Source: a bacterium (lineage in GTDB: Bacteria; Planctomycetota; Planctomycetia; Pirellulales; Pirellulaceae). From it: a stretch of 64,000 nucleotides of DNA. Under the pieces are notes generated by a model. The model made no database searches. It was not told where the DNA came from and saw only the letters and a list, made by a program, of their open reading frames with translations. Positions 20,801 to 27,966 of this stretch are shown here, one piece after another. The DNA lies in contig WGNR01000019.1 in NCBI GenBank assembly GCA_016124445.1, positions 22,501-86,500 on the forward strand, given 5' to 3'. Position 1 is the stretch's first letter. Every line of letters starts with the position of its first letter. Made by a program: the position numbers and the translations under genes.

Positions 20801-23800
20801 CCCTCCGAATCAAGCCCCCAGCCTGGTAGGCGATGGTCCGGCGGTTGAAACGGTTGAAGCAGGCCACACGTTCAGTAGAGATATCTGGGCGACCGATCCC
20901 GATGGAGACCACTTGACTTACACCCTTGTCTCGGGACCAGACGGAATGACCGTCGACGAGGTTGGCCGAATTCGGTTCGACGGAACCGAAGAGACGATTG
21001 GAACGTACAATGTGGCGGTAGACGTATCCGATGGCCGTGGAGCATCGGATACCGAGTCATTCCAACTGAACGTGGTCGCCGATACGACACCTCCCGCATT
21101 GACCCTGACCGTTCCATCAACTTCGGTCAACATTGGCGAGACAGTTCAAGTAATCCTCCACAGTCAGGAAACGGTCGCCCCGAACTCGGTCCAGTTGACC
21201 GCCAACGGGCAGCCTATATCGATTCGCGCCGATGGAACGGCCGAAATCCCGGCCGATAGCCTCGGTCTGATTTCGCTCGAATTTCAAGCGACCGATCCTG
21301 CTGGCAACGTGGGGAGTGTCACCCAAGATGTGATCGTCGTCGATCCAACCGACACCGACGGCCCACTGGTGCAAATCGTTTCGCCAGAAGTTGGAACCAC
21401 GTTGACGCAGACCATCGACGCAACCGGTACCATCAGCGACGCCGAAGGCTTGCTCAGCTATGAAATCAGGCTCTATTCCAAAAACGAAGACCACTGGTTC
21501 ACCCTTCGCCAGGAAGTTGGCACCGCCGAGCAACCGCTCGATAATATTGTCACGGCATCGCTCGTTCAGATCGACACCACCAATCTTGCCAACGGCGAGT
21601 ACCAGTTGGTCGTCAGCGCCGTCGACACTGGCGGCAACATTGCCAGCGACGAGGCATCGTTCTTCATCGACGCAGATTTGAAGATCGGAAACCTGTCGAT
21701 CGCCGTAACCGACCTGACGGTGCCATTCCTCAATCAACCCCTTCCAATCGTCCGAACGTACGACAGTCTCGGCACCGGCACTTCCACCACCGACTCGCCA
21801 ACTTCGCTTGGTCCCGGTTGGTCGCTCTCGGTCGGCGAGGCCAAGGTCGAAGTCTTCAACGGTGGTGGACGTCTAAGTTTGTTTGACGACGACTCGCCAT
21901 TGCGGGTCGGCGATCGAGTTACCTTCACGCACCTCGATGGACGCGTCGAGAGCTGGATCTTCAATCCAACACGCGACGAACGATTGAGCTATCCGGTAAT
22001 CTTCTATCCCCATTTCGATCCCGAACCAGGCACCACCAGCCAGTTGGTTGTCGATAACGAACCTCTGTTGTTTGTCGATGGCGAATTCCAGACCTACAAC
22101 GGTTACGGCAGCTATAGCTACTCGCTCACCGACCCGCGAACCTCGCCGAACATGAAGGTGATTACCCGTACCGGCGATACTTACGAGATCGGGCGAGATC
22201 TGACCGCGACGAAATATATCAGCAGCAATGGCCAATCGGTCACGCTGGGCCGCGACAAACTGGTGGCATCCAATGGCGCGGAAGTATCGTTCGAGCGTGA
22301 TTCGGCGGGCCGGCTGACGGGCATTGTCGATCCTTACGGCAACGCCATTCATTATAGCTACGATAACCAGGGACGCCTGGCCTCGTTCACCGATCGAACC
22401 GGCAACAGCGAATACTATCGGTACTACGGTACCGGCTTCCTGCTGGAAGGCGTTTACGATGCCGACGGCAATCGCCTGACCAAATACGATTACGATTCGC
22501 AAGATGGCCGCCTGGTCGGGATCTTCGATGCAGAAGGCAACTTCATCACGACAAGTTCCGACCCCGACGGTCGTACCGAAACGGTGACCGATGCCTACGG
22601 CAATCAGACCACGACCCGCTACGATCTGGGCGGCAATCCAATCGAGTTCACTGCGGCCGACGGTGGTGTCACCACGCGCAGCTTTGATGCCAATCACAAC
22701 GTACTCAGTGAAACCGATCCGTTGGGACGCACGACCACCTTCACCTACAACAGCAGCAATCTGCTCACCAGCCAGACCGACGCTCTGGGCAATACATCGC
22801 GTTGGACCTACTACTCCGATGGTACCCCGCAAAGCGCGATCGACCCGCTGGGCAACGCGACCCGCACGATCGTTTCCCGCGTCGAAAACCCCAAGCCGTT
22901 CGTCGGCACCCTGAAAGATGGCCCCAGCTACATCGAAACGGTCACCACGATCGATCCGGTCGGCGACACCGTCACTCAGGTTCACAATTACCAGGTCGGC
23001 TTCAACTACGAAGAATACCAGGCCACCATGGCCAATGGTTACAACATGAAAGTCGTCCAGGACGAAGTGTTTAACGACGACGAACAAGGCAACTACGTCA
23101 CTCTCGCGACCCGCTTGTCCACTTACGACCAAGAAGGAACGCTGATCTCGGTCGTCGCGAAGAATCAATTCGGCGAAACGATGAGCGAAACGTCGTTCGG
23201 CCAATCGACAACCTACCAGCGCGACGCCGAAGGACGCGTTACCGAGGTGGTCACCCCCACCGGCACCACGCAAACCGAATACGACGCCCTGGGCCGCGAA
23301 GTCGCCACGATCGATGTCTTCGGCCGCCGAACAGAAAACGTCTATGACCTCGCAGGCAAGCTGATCGAAAAGATCCTGCCCGACGACACTCCCGCCGACA
23401 ACACTGACAATCTCCGAACCAGCTACACCTACGACCTCGCGGACCGGTTGGAATCAGAAACCGACGAACATGGTCTCACAACGAGCTACGTCTACGACGC
23501 CGCTGGCCGCGTTCTGCAAACGATTCAGCCCGACTTGACCCCGGACGACGACACCGACAATCCCCGGACCACCAACGAGTACGACCTGGCCGGCCAACTC
23601 ACCGCGACGATCGACTCGTTCGGCAATCGAACCGAGTACACCTACGATCAGGCCGGCCGCCAGATTCAAGTGGTCGGCCCGACCGGTCTCGTTTCGAGAA
23701 CCGTCTACGACGCCGCTGGTCGTGTGATCGCCAGCACCGAGCCAACTCTCCCTGGCGACCCGGTCCCAGGCAGCACAAGCACCTTCGACGCCGCCGGGCG

Positions 23801-26800
23801 CGTCATCCATAGCGATTATTATTCGAACCTGACGCTCGACCTGGGGACCGATGCCCAAGGCTTCGCCACAACCATGCTAGCCGATCCCGACCCGGCGAAC
23901 CTGCTACGTTCCAACAGTTCGACCTACGAGCATGGCCAGCTGACCTCCAGCACCAACTCGCTCACCGGCACAACAACCTACGAGTACGACAGCTTCGGCC
24001 GCCGCATCGCCACGGTTGGCAACCCCGTCACAGCGGAAAGCGTCGGCCTGTCGCAGTATGCCGGCATGATGGTGCGTTACCGCAGCGAAACGGTTTACGA
24101 CAGTTACAGCCGCGTCGAAACCAGCCGCGAAAACATCATCCAGGTCGTTGATTCCGAAGGGAACGTGACGATCGATGATTCGCAGGCTCAAGAGACCTCG
24201 TACCAGTACGACGAATTTGACCAGCCGATCCGCACGACCTACGCGAACGGGTCGTTCGATATAGTTCGCTACGATCAATTCGGGCGCGTTGTCGCCGAAA
24301 CCTCTCAAATCGCTGCTGGCGTCGAGGCGGTGTGGAGCGAAACGGACCAATCATTCATCGATAACACCACCACCGATCCGATCGAAACCAAGCTATACGA
24401 GTACGACGCGTACGGTCGGCTTGTCGCCGTCGAATTGCCAGCCGTTGCCGATCCGAACAATGGCGGTGCGTTGACTCGGCCGCGCTACGAGTACGAATAT
24501 GACGCCCACGGAAACAAAACGGTAATTCGCGATCCCCTCGGTCGCGAAACCCGCTTTACCTATGACGAGCGCGGCCAGATGCTGACCCGGACGCTGCCGC
24601 TTGGCTATGGCGCGGACGGAATCGAGGGTACGCCTGACGATACCGACCTGCCCGAAGGGGATTTCACCGAACGATTCGAGTACGACCAAAACGGCCGTGA
24701 AACCTTGCATGTCTCCTTCGAGGGTACCGTCACGCGAAGTACGTACGACGAGGCAACCGGTCGGCTGATCCAGAAAGATTTCTTCGCGGATGAAACCCAA
24801 TATACCGACGGCGCCGGTACGCCTGCCGAGATTTGGACCTACCAATACGATGCATTCGGGCGCGAGCTGGAAGTCCTTCAAGATACTGACGGCAACTTAA
24901 ATACTACGCCCGATCAGCGAGTCACGCAGAACACGTACGACAGCCTGGGTCGGCTGCACGTCGTCGCCAACAGTGAAGGAACCCTCGTCTACGATTACGA
25001 TGCCTTAGGCCGGCAAACGTCCATCACCGTCTTCGCCGCTCAGGCCGACATCACAACCGCAACGCCCGAACGAGTTACCAGCTATACCTACGACGCCCTC
25101 GGCCGGCTTGGGACGGTGACCGAAGACCAGGCCCCCGCTTCCAGCAGCGATACGCCGCTGGCGACCAGCTACCGGTACGACCTGCGGGGCAATCTCGATC
25201 AAACGCAACTTCCCAACGGCGTGATCGAAGACTACATCTACGACGACCTGGACCGGCTTGAGTCGTTAACCCATTACGCCCCAGATGCTACGCCGGACGA
25301 TCTCTCTGACAATGACAAGCTGGCCGAGTTCGACTACACCGTCCGGGCCGATGGCCAGCGAACCTCCTCAACCGAAACGTACTGGCTCGACCAGGATCAG
25401 GACGGCACACCAGAAGCCCACGTCACGCAGATCGATTGGACTTACGACGCCCTGGGCCGCCTGACCGAGGAATCGATCGACCATTTCGACGATCAGTTCG
25501 ACCAGACCGAGTGGTTCACCTACGACCTGGTCGGCAACCGCACGAAGAAGGAACTCGACAACAACTTCGACGGCACCATCGACGAGGCGATAGCGTACAT
25601 GTACGACGCCAACGATCGCCTGCAAACCGAAGAACGGGACGCCGATAATAATGGAACCGTCGACCAGACCACCACGTACGGCTACGACCACACGCAGCAG
25701 ACGTCGAAAACGGTCTTTGACAATTCAGCTTCTCAAACCACGTCGCAAACGTCGTTCACCTACGACCTGCAAGGCCGCTTGAACGTTGCCACGGTCACCA
25801 CCTTCACGGCAGGCACCGCCTCACGCATCGAGCAGACCACCTACGATTACGACGCCGACGGAATCCGGATCAGCGCCCTCAGCCAGATCGATACCGACGC
25901 CAAAGGTACCTGGGACGAAACGACGAAAACGGAATACCTGGTCGACCACCACAACTTCACCGGCTACCAACAGGTGATCAAAGAAACCGAGTACGACGTG
26001 AACGGCAACGTCCTAAAGGTCATCAGCTACAACTTCGGCCAAGACGAAATCAGCCAGACCGTCACGGAGTATGATTCGTCCGGCCAAGTCACTGCGCAGC
26101 ACACAGAATTCTTCGGGCACGATGGCCACGGCAGCGTAAAGGTCCTCTACGACGCATCCGCTGCGATCCTGCAAATCTACACCTACGAAGCCTACGGCCA
26201 GATGCTGGCGATCCACAACGCTGTTGCAGGCGTGGTTACCGCCGGTGCTCTGACCAACCTGCAATACAGCGGCGAGCAGTTTGATTCTCGCATTGGCCAG
26301 CAGTATTTGCGGGCTCGGTATTACGACCCGAACACGGGCAGGTTCAACCGGTTGGATCCGTTCGCTGGGAATATGAACGATCCGCAAAGTTTGCATAAGT
26401 ATTTGTATGCTCATGGGAACCCGGTGATGGGCAGTGACCCTAGTGGTTTGCTCATTTCATTGCAAGGTGAGCTGGGAATCCGCGGGAGACTCGCTAAGCT
26501 GGGACTTGGAGCGGTTGTGAGAGCCGCGTCTGCGGCGACTAGAGGGGCGGCCTATTTAGGATTCCAAATCAGCTTTAGGACATTCCTCGCTCTTGGCATA
26601 TCAGGCGGAGCGTTAGCACCTGGATTCATTCGGCCTCTGGCGCTACAACAATTGAGAGCTGAGCACGAAGAACTACAAAAGTTTCGTCGAACACTGGAAG
26701 AATTTCGTAATGGTGACAAAGACCTGCTTGAGGATATTGAGGATGAGGTGATGCCCTCGGCGACAGCGAGGAGATTAGGGCTTATCGAACCATGGGAAGA

Positions 26801-27185
26801 CAATGGCAGACAGATTCCCGTGTTGATTGAACGAATCTCTCGACTCGGAAGAGTAGCAATTATTGATTTCGAGGCAATGTACGATCATGGACAACCAGCG
26901 TTGCTGCATTTTCACAATAGTGATGATTGGGATCGCAAATTTCGCCGTTGGGCGCAGGCTTCCTGGAGAAAGACAAATCCTAACTATGGCCTCGGAGCGA
27001 AAGGCGAGACGTTGGAAGAATATCCGTTTGCAAGTACCATAGAGGGTGGCATAGATGGTGTCCATGTTGATTTGGCTCTTAAGTATCTAAACAGTAGACA
27101 AGGAAAACTCATACAAACATTCAAGAGGAATCACCCGGAAGTATTAAATCCGCTTCAACCATTTTTGGTAGTTGTTGTCCCGTAG
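8880..27185 (+). CDS. Giant cadherin-like/vWA/RHS polymorphic toxin-adhesin, 6101 aa
   Basis: Surface or secreted giant. In order: Arg-rich N-terminus with the LERREMPGS export-type signature (1-40); Ser/Thr/Pro linker (to 240); an anchor-U-like domain ending NGHIVDPGGPG (about 350-475); six cadherin-like (Big_9/VCBS) repeats, 639-1213; DUF4114 (1216-1391); beta-propeller-like repeats with LWIVDDA motifs (1394-1634); nine more cadherin-like repeats (1636-2489); Ig-like stretch; two He_PIG-like repeats; a von Willebrand A domain with MIDAS DESTS at 2949; about nine further Ig/cadherin-like repeats (3201-4071); RHS/YD repeats from 4271; RHS core ending near 5857 (YYDPNTGRF...GSDPSGL). The last 243 residues are a variable tip: a hydrophobic helix, a coiled coil, then a NucA/NucB-like motif EEYPFAST..EGG near 6046. 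The tip DNA looks A+T-richer than the RHS part. AGGTGAG supports the ATG. An immunity candidate follows directly. Target and secretion route are unknown. Confidence 0.9.
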   Translation: MSARQNSNWHHRSRSRSGKPRKRIRKSILDQLERREMPGSALPIPLHHLSSAIAFCEASETPPEECFRFDGGNSSADVSATYWQPTIDMVAADYTSKVDRNHQDATESDGPLADSTLPQDEPTQPASHLQAKTSVGQSGGAPKGGGGASSGSTSTSSASTDSTSGSPDLSTQNPATSLGAPIGPDASGNSPVAISKTNSSFAGNAAPLAAASTSTAAPSTSNSTTANSATQSSQVENFYAIDTGGHAVAVEAQLPATPGRVTWEIRSESGGLLDSTTSLEVDGHHTAVFVNQDGFAADEAYDIRAYAEGGQELIRTVDASLDPADRVDTDADGITDVAETNDAGSTANNPSVASFPTSANGARIRLETEGNFSNVRYEGDRSATAPYGLFSYEVSTVDPGQIIRVDVVLPEGATPQKYYKQHPETGNLTEFVFDGTTGTQIDGNRITLLLQDGGRGDEDGFANGHIVDPGGPGGDVVTIAEGPIAAVDWQSSQSGGTDIGFGTVSVDPWKITLHEGDSLVTEARYNFVVPQEPQSLEINFDAQFDESASHKIRDAVEFALLDAGGNPILPTHAADRDSFFNLTEGLAVGLGTGTTFGDDVVRTDITMLQPGDTVTFVARLVNNDEDHATTLTLGNAVAPVAVDDAYMVDEDTSLDCSTAEGLLANDTAGSDPLIVAGLVDAPSHGQLTLNSDGSFSYVPDANFFGTDMFTYRASTGVGPSEIASVTVTVNAVNDAPVGGDQSFSVAEDTPLQIEAPGLMLGSSDVEGSSLSVVLTTSVASGSLDIQPDGSFLYQPQQDFNGTDSFTFQLSDGELLSPVYTASITVTAVNDLPIAIDDSYSTAEDTPLTISPPGLLANDKDADNDPLVPTVTIAPEHGTATLQADGSFEYIPFENYNGADHFWYVVNDGTIDSVSAEVVIDITPVNDPPVGKDATFDVNEDTLLDVPPAAGLLLGATDIDSTALNVKLKIEPQHGDLTLVADGSFQFDPDADFFGTDQFTFQIDDGTDLSPTYTATIHVLPQNDPPTVQDASFDLDEDVALTVDAPGLLTSATDIENDTLQLSITDLPQHGQLTYDASGGFQYTPDSDYFGPDLFTFQVFDGTDWSNLATATLNVASVNDAPVAVEDLYATTTGMLLSIPEAMGVLSNDSDKESSALKAELVTTTDHGALTLADDGSFSYTPNANFTGIDSFVYRAQDADGAYSGSTEVQIQVGPAAFAVPGSPDQLYAVQLSIDSVNVDASYHNELGMYLVTDSQGNVGGLTPDENNGYALAALTDPSRQVLFAQPTDNADLIGQTYQVIVPGGSQLAFYLAQNSTTQEVIDRQTNSLAGAHAFFSFSEANPDVDSTNGNEFEHFRVSSLPDNVVQYEVEDFDGGGDRDYNDLAFTVSTQLVAVSGGVKFYVADNGTDRTYLYTADGTWVGQPQMSAANSDVRGITSLSDGSARWTIDASGDVFVYDEAGAEQGQWTVSGVTSPEGIATDGTDLWIIDDATDEVLYFAGAAALGSTAFLNGSHSPTNTFSLDSANTSPKGIASDGNKLWIVDDAADKVFVYSAGDGSYIGSWSLDSANADASGITLDADPNSTSLWIVDNVDHQVYHYASATTVTSGSLSAADTFDLGMGNFSPQGIADPGTAPYVQSQTFSIVHDHAIGSNWDNDDDVYRLYAWDPDGNPITLSISTPPAHGTVSLSGNDYVYTPAYHFAGQDSFWYTANDGTLESSAKITINVVNTAPVGQSRTYSINHDTSIGSNWDRGDDYDALYAFDANYDAVTVSISTQPAHGSVSLSGRDFTYTPAYHFSGQDTFQYVVSDGVSTSAPYTITMNVTNGVPSGAGQTVSVTHDHTLDTYADNDDDWIALYGSDPNGDPLTYSIAQQPAHGTASLNGREYVYQPAAGYVGTDSFTYQVSDGISTSPEYTISITVFNSPPTGVGQTVSVAHDRILDTYADNDDDWIALYGSDPNGDSLTYFIAQQPAHGSASLNGREYVYQPAPGYLGTDSFTYQISDGVSTSAAYTINITVYNDIPVGNDQSVSVTKNRTLDTFVDNDDDWNAITGFDPNGDPLTYFIAQQPSHGSVALDGREYIYQPDPDYIGPDSFTYQISDGVSVSIPNTIYITVTNTPPYAGNDSFSGNWFYWASNYPAQASPFTLFGNDGDFDNDPFSVTILTQPTHGTVTLNEQNLYVYEPEAGYTGTDSFTYNLSDGFDISNTATVTINVTTPIAMGNDDSFSVNQGEPLVVAGPGVLANDIGYGGSLGLSLIEDAEHGTLSLASDGSFTYTPQPGFLGTDRFTYRPVAGTTLGSLAEVTIDVIPDPPVIGDGNFESIDGAAILGDLAALVQHQSTLPLSYDIVSQPQNGTVQQQADGTFSYLPNSGFYGIDQFTFTVTDGYSVSNPATVTLSAVHQPTAGYDTYETDADTTLTVDAASGVLANDQDGDGDALSVTLVGDPTYGTVTLQADGGFSYVPATGFSGVDSFLYVVSDGRFDSQPIPVFVEVGTQAQLEGIEANPAAMTLVAGQTVLVSGKTIGTAVPTSIQVNGTEVESVDAQGNFFTRVAVNAGVNHYTFTASLGSTTVETTVTIVGENSAREIDINNLVEVDGSIQADYGQTSWDDARDRLWTTLSLENLGTYDLGGPLLVAVKNLSSSQVRVHAPDGVTKEGWAYFDLTDYLDGGVLAPGESSLARAIAFDDPAGTPFTYELVLLGMLNRDPYFTSPPVVTGRIGQQYAYQVATDDADGDTVSLSLSAGPAGMVLDPATNQLTWDSPVEGTHLMRLVASDGRGGEAEQVFQLTVGSVAVNSPPLITSSAVVTAVVGEDYAYPVVAIDPDLDPLSYEAVSGPTGLHFSDAELQWTPTATDLGTHDVTIRVDDGNGGQATQSFQIRVSLPANNRAPQFVSTPGTQFQMTGTASDPFGPVAPDAIRVDLPLGAQSQQSVSIQLPELDQQLGTADILFVVDESTSMEGEHAWLRQIVTQLDNTLNQRGIENNRYGLIGFGSSYTEFQEESDVRFFTVGNGLFGNAAEFQTAAEGLVTHGMTEDGYDAIERALAQYPLRENAARHIILITDEDRDPYDPAANFSNTLAQLIGSDIELTTVADVQVGTTEDPALGLAVSADGTLIVEDASQPEGYRYESGGQVTGGSGSYGDYANLTTAVNGWSWDLLKLREGGAVADIFGQAFALQTAQAIIDQVGIQLVPSDPDAPVEVLTSPYPSTDPGATYTFDVSLTGDGQGHVFDLQVVQSKGGNVLGSIPVILSADYLYDSLAVDPDGDEVTYRLVSGPEGALFDPQTGDLRWLPPAPGTYLFELEASDPWGASTRQTFEVIVTDGSGNQAPQLVTSALPPAQIGVPYEQVLEATDPDGDPVMFSLAGVDNPTGMSLNGATGRLAWTPPANAPSSVTVQLVLSDGHGGITPASLTLDVIAPAANQSPHFVSTPSQTELNVGDQFTYVPVATDSDGDPLRFDLPLPAPGMTIDPLTGRLDYVPVRSDGQSVDVVVRVTDGRGGYDLQQFTLDINAPNAAPVFISGQPNGRYSGSSDYFFYADVVDPEGDPVTFSLSDQYPTYPELELVDPQRGIVRWRPNLATDYNEHSIGVVATDDRGGVAVQEWSFITLLDPAINYPPEVAAYPSEMTAGVDLPFYFASPVSDPNGDELTYTIVDAPVGLVVDPLTGAITYTPSVDDLGTHHVQIDAASDGFDPVTIEFDLNVDENYQNYPPQISGSPGTDTFVESVYRAKFTAADPENQPIVWQLVDAPEGAVISSNTGQFVWTPTTDQSGTHTVTVRASDLAGNWDELTWDVNVHSANQGPNFATSPPVRRFIPGELYQYASSAVDPEGSPLRYELVGGPQGIVIDPVSGLVRWIPGSSQLGEQTVTIAAIDPLGARTEQTFSILVSDVAANHGPQINSIPSLVTDALLPYQYAVNASDPDGDSLTVTFDELPTGAIANGNNIDWTPSLGQVGSQHVRLHVEDPYGSIAYQEFDIVVRPPNQAPSLVGDGPAVETVEAGHTFSRDIWATDPDGDHLTYTLVSGPDGMTVDEVGRIRFDGTEETIGTYNVAVDVSDGRGASDTESFQLNVVADTTPPALTLTVPSTSVNIGETVQVILHSQETVAPNSVQLTANGQPISIRADGTAEIPADSLGLISLEFQATDPAGNVGSVTQDVIVVDPTDTDGPLVQIVSPEVGTTLTQTIDATGTISDAEGLLSYEIRLYSKNEDHWFTLRQEVGTAEQPLDNIVTASLVQIDTTNLANGEYQLVVSAVDTGGNIASDEASFFIDADLKIGNLSIAVTDLTVPFLNQPLPIVRTYDSLGTGTSTTDSPTSLGPGWSLSVGEAKVEVFNGGGRLSLFDDDSPLRVGDRVTFTHLDGRVESWIFNPTRDERLSYPVIFYPHFDPEPGTTSQLVVDNEPLLFVDGEFQTYNGYGSYSYSLTDPRTSPNMKVITRTGDTYEIGRDLTATKYISSNGQSVTLGRDKLVASNGAEVSFERDSAGRLTGIVDPYGNAIHYSYDNQGRLASFTDRTGNSEYYRYYGTGFLLEGVYDADGNRLTKYDYDSQDGRLVGIFDAEGNFITTSSDPDGRTETVTDAYGNQTTTRYDLGGNPIEFTAADGGVTTRSFDANHNVLSETDPLGRTTTFTYNSSNLLTSQTDALGNTSRWTYYSDGTPQSAIDPLGNATRTIVSRVENPKPFVGTLKDGPSYIETVTTIDPVGDTVTQVHNYQVGFNYEEYQATMANGYNMKVVQDEVFNDDEQGNYVTLATRLSTYDQEGTLISVVAKNQFGETMSETSFGQSTTYQRDAEGRVTEVVTPTGTTQTEYDALGREVATIDVFGRRTENVYDLAGKLIEKILPDDTPADNTDNLRTSYTYDLADRLESETDEHGLTTSYVYDAAGRVLQTIQPDLTPDDDTDNPRTTNEYDLAGQLTATIDSFGNRTEYTYDQAGRQIQVVGPTGLVSRTVYDAAGRVIASTEPTLPGDPVPGSTSTFDAAGRVIHSDYYSNLTLDLGTDAQGFATTMLADPDPANLLRSNSSTYEHGQLTSSTNSLTGTTTYEYDSFGRRIATVGNPVTAESVGLSQYAGMMVRYRSETVYDSYSRVETSRENIIQVVDSEGNVTIDDSQAQETSYQYDEFDQPIRTTYANGSFDIVRYDQFGRVVAETSQIAAGVEAVWSETDQSFIDNTTTDPIETKLYEYDAYGRLVAVELPAVADPNNGGALTRPRYEYEYDAHGNKTVIRDPLGRETRFTYDERGQMLTRTLPLGYGADGIEGTPDDTDLPEGDFTERFEYDQNGRETLHVSFEGTVTRSTYDEATGRLIQKDFFADETQYTDGAGTPAEIWTYQYDAFGRELEVLQDTDGNLNTTPDQRVTQNTYDSLGRLHVVANSEGTLVYDYDALGRQTSITVFAAQADITTATPERVTSYTYDALGRLGTVTEDQAPASSSDTPLATSYRYDLRGNLDQTQLPNGVIEDYIYDDLDRLESLTHYAPDATPDDLSDNDKLAEFDYTVRADGQRTSSTETYWLDQDQDGTPEAHVTQIDWTYDALGRLTEESIDHFDDQFDQTEWFTYDLVGNRTKKELDNNFDGTIDEAIAYMYDANDRLQTEERDADNNGTVDQTTTYGYDHTQQTSKTVFDNSASQTTSQTSFTYDLQGRLNVATVTTFTAGTASRIEQTTYDYDADGIRISALSQIDTDAKGTWDETTKTEYLVDHHNFTGYQQVIKETEYDVNGNVLKVISYNFGQDEISQTVTEYDSSGQVTAQHTEFFGHDGHGSVKVLYDASAAILQIYTYEAYGQMLAIHNAVAGVVTAGALTNLQYSGEQFDSRIGQQYLRARYYDPNTGRFNRLDPFAGNMNDPQSLHKYLYAHGNPVMGSDPSGLLISLQGELGIRGRLAKLGLGAVVRAASAATRGAAYLGFQISFRTFLALGISGGALAPGFIRPLALQQLRAEHEELQKFRRTLEEFRNGDKDLLEDIEDEVMPSATARRLGLIEPWEDNGRQIPVLIERISRLGRVAIIDFEAMYDHGQPALLHFHNSDDWDRKFRRWAQASWRKTNPNYGLGAKGETLEEYPFASTIEGGIDGVHVDLALKYLNSRQGKLIQTFKRNHPEVLNPLQPFLVVVVP
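14411..14815 (+). repeat. Recently duplicated cadherin-like repeat unit in the giant gene
   Basis: The segment beginning GTATGCCGA at 14411 recurs at 14702, an offset of 291 bases (97 codons), with only scattered changes over about 60 bases and clear similarity beyond. Adjacent units of the same series diverge much more, so this copy is young. Confidence 0.7.
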
Positions 27186-27204
27186 GAATGGTGATAATGG
27201 TATA

Positions 27205-27924
27205 ATGATTAAGGCAAGTGACGTATTAAATCAACTCGACGAGTGTGCCGAAGAGGGCGATTTCCCTTTGTTCTCTGGAGAGGAGGCAACGCTACTCGTG
27301 ACACGGATGTCAATCTTTTTTGATGAGCAGTATTGGGCAATTGCGATGGAATGGCTGATCCACGACTGGGGCTTTCTGGATTGGGAGCAATTGGTTTCAG
27401 AAGTGCAGTTCTTTGGAAACAACCTGACCGTTCATCCTGGAACTCTCAAGACATTCGCTCGATTTCGTCCAGGCGAAAGGAATCTGTTTCGTTACCCCAT
27501 GAACGAAGATCCAATGACGGAAGTCGAGTTGGATCCTGAAGGAGATCACTATTGGGTGCGAGATCGTGAATACACTCTATCTTCGACATGGATGCAGCGT
27601 ATCCCTAATTTGGATCAGGTCGCGGACAACAAGGAAGGTAATGACGAACTTGCCGAAGAACTACTTAGAGAGATCGGGAAGCAACATGCGAACGAGACTT
27701 GGCTCACTCAGGATGAGTTTTTCGGCTATTTCCAGAGTCCGCTAAAATTGAATTCGACGTTGTCGGATTGGCTGCACCCGGACATAACAGCCGAAGAAAT
27801 GCCGAGCGGCAATCCTTTTTTCTGTAGCTTGGCTTTGCATATTGAAGAAGGAAGAAAGGAACCATTTCGATACTCGGGGCCGACGAATACAAACGACGAG
27901 TTCTGGTCGGAGCGGCGTCTTTAA
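27205..27924 (+). CDS. Probable immunity protein for the RHS tip, 239 aa
   Basis: I do not recognise the family. The position makes an immunity role likely: it starts 20 bases after the toxin stop, is soluble, acidic, without signal peptide, and has the aromatic-rich composition seen in immunity proteins (EQYWAIAMEWLIHDWGFLDW near the N-terminus). Like the toxin tip it looks A+T-richer than the RHS region, suggesting that tip and immunity gene were acquired together. The ATG at 27205 is chosen because longer in-frame starts would overlap the toxin reading frame. The C-terminal half holds acidic stretches (DNKEGNDELAEELLREIG) that could neutralise a nuclease. Role is inference from context. 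Confidence 0.65.
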   Translation: MIKASDVLNQLDECAEEGDFPLFSGEEATLLVTRMSIFFDEQYWAIAMEWLIHDWGFLDWEQLVSEVQFFGNNLTVHPGTLKTFARFRPGERNLFRYPMNEDPMTEVELDPEGDHYWVRDREYTLSSTWMQRIPNLDQVADNKEGNDELAEELLREIGKQHANETWLTQDEFFGYFQSPLKLNSTLSDWLHPDITAEEMPSGNPFFCSLALHIEEGRKEPFRYSGPTNTNDEFWSERRL

Positions 27925-27966
27925 CACGGTGGTGAAGTCGGCTGAGGGCAACGCCTTCTTCCGTTG

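Noticed and set aside
21873..23273. 466-codon minus-strand open frame inside the giant gene
   Set aside because: Shadow of the RHS/YD repeat coding strand; composition (Val/Ile/Arg/Gly-rich without motifs) follows from the codon pattern of the real frame.
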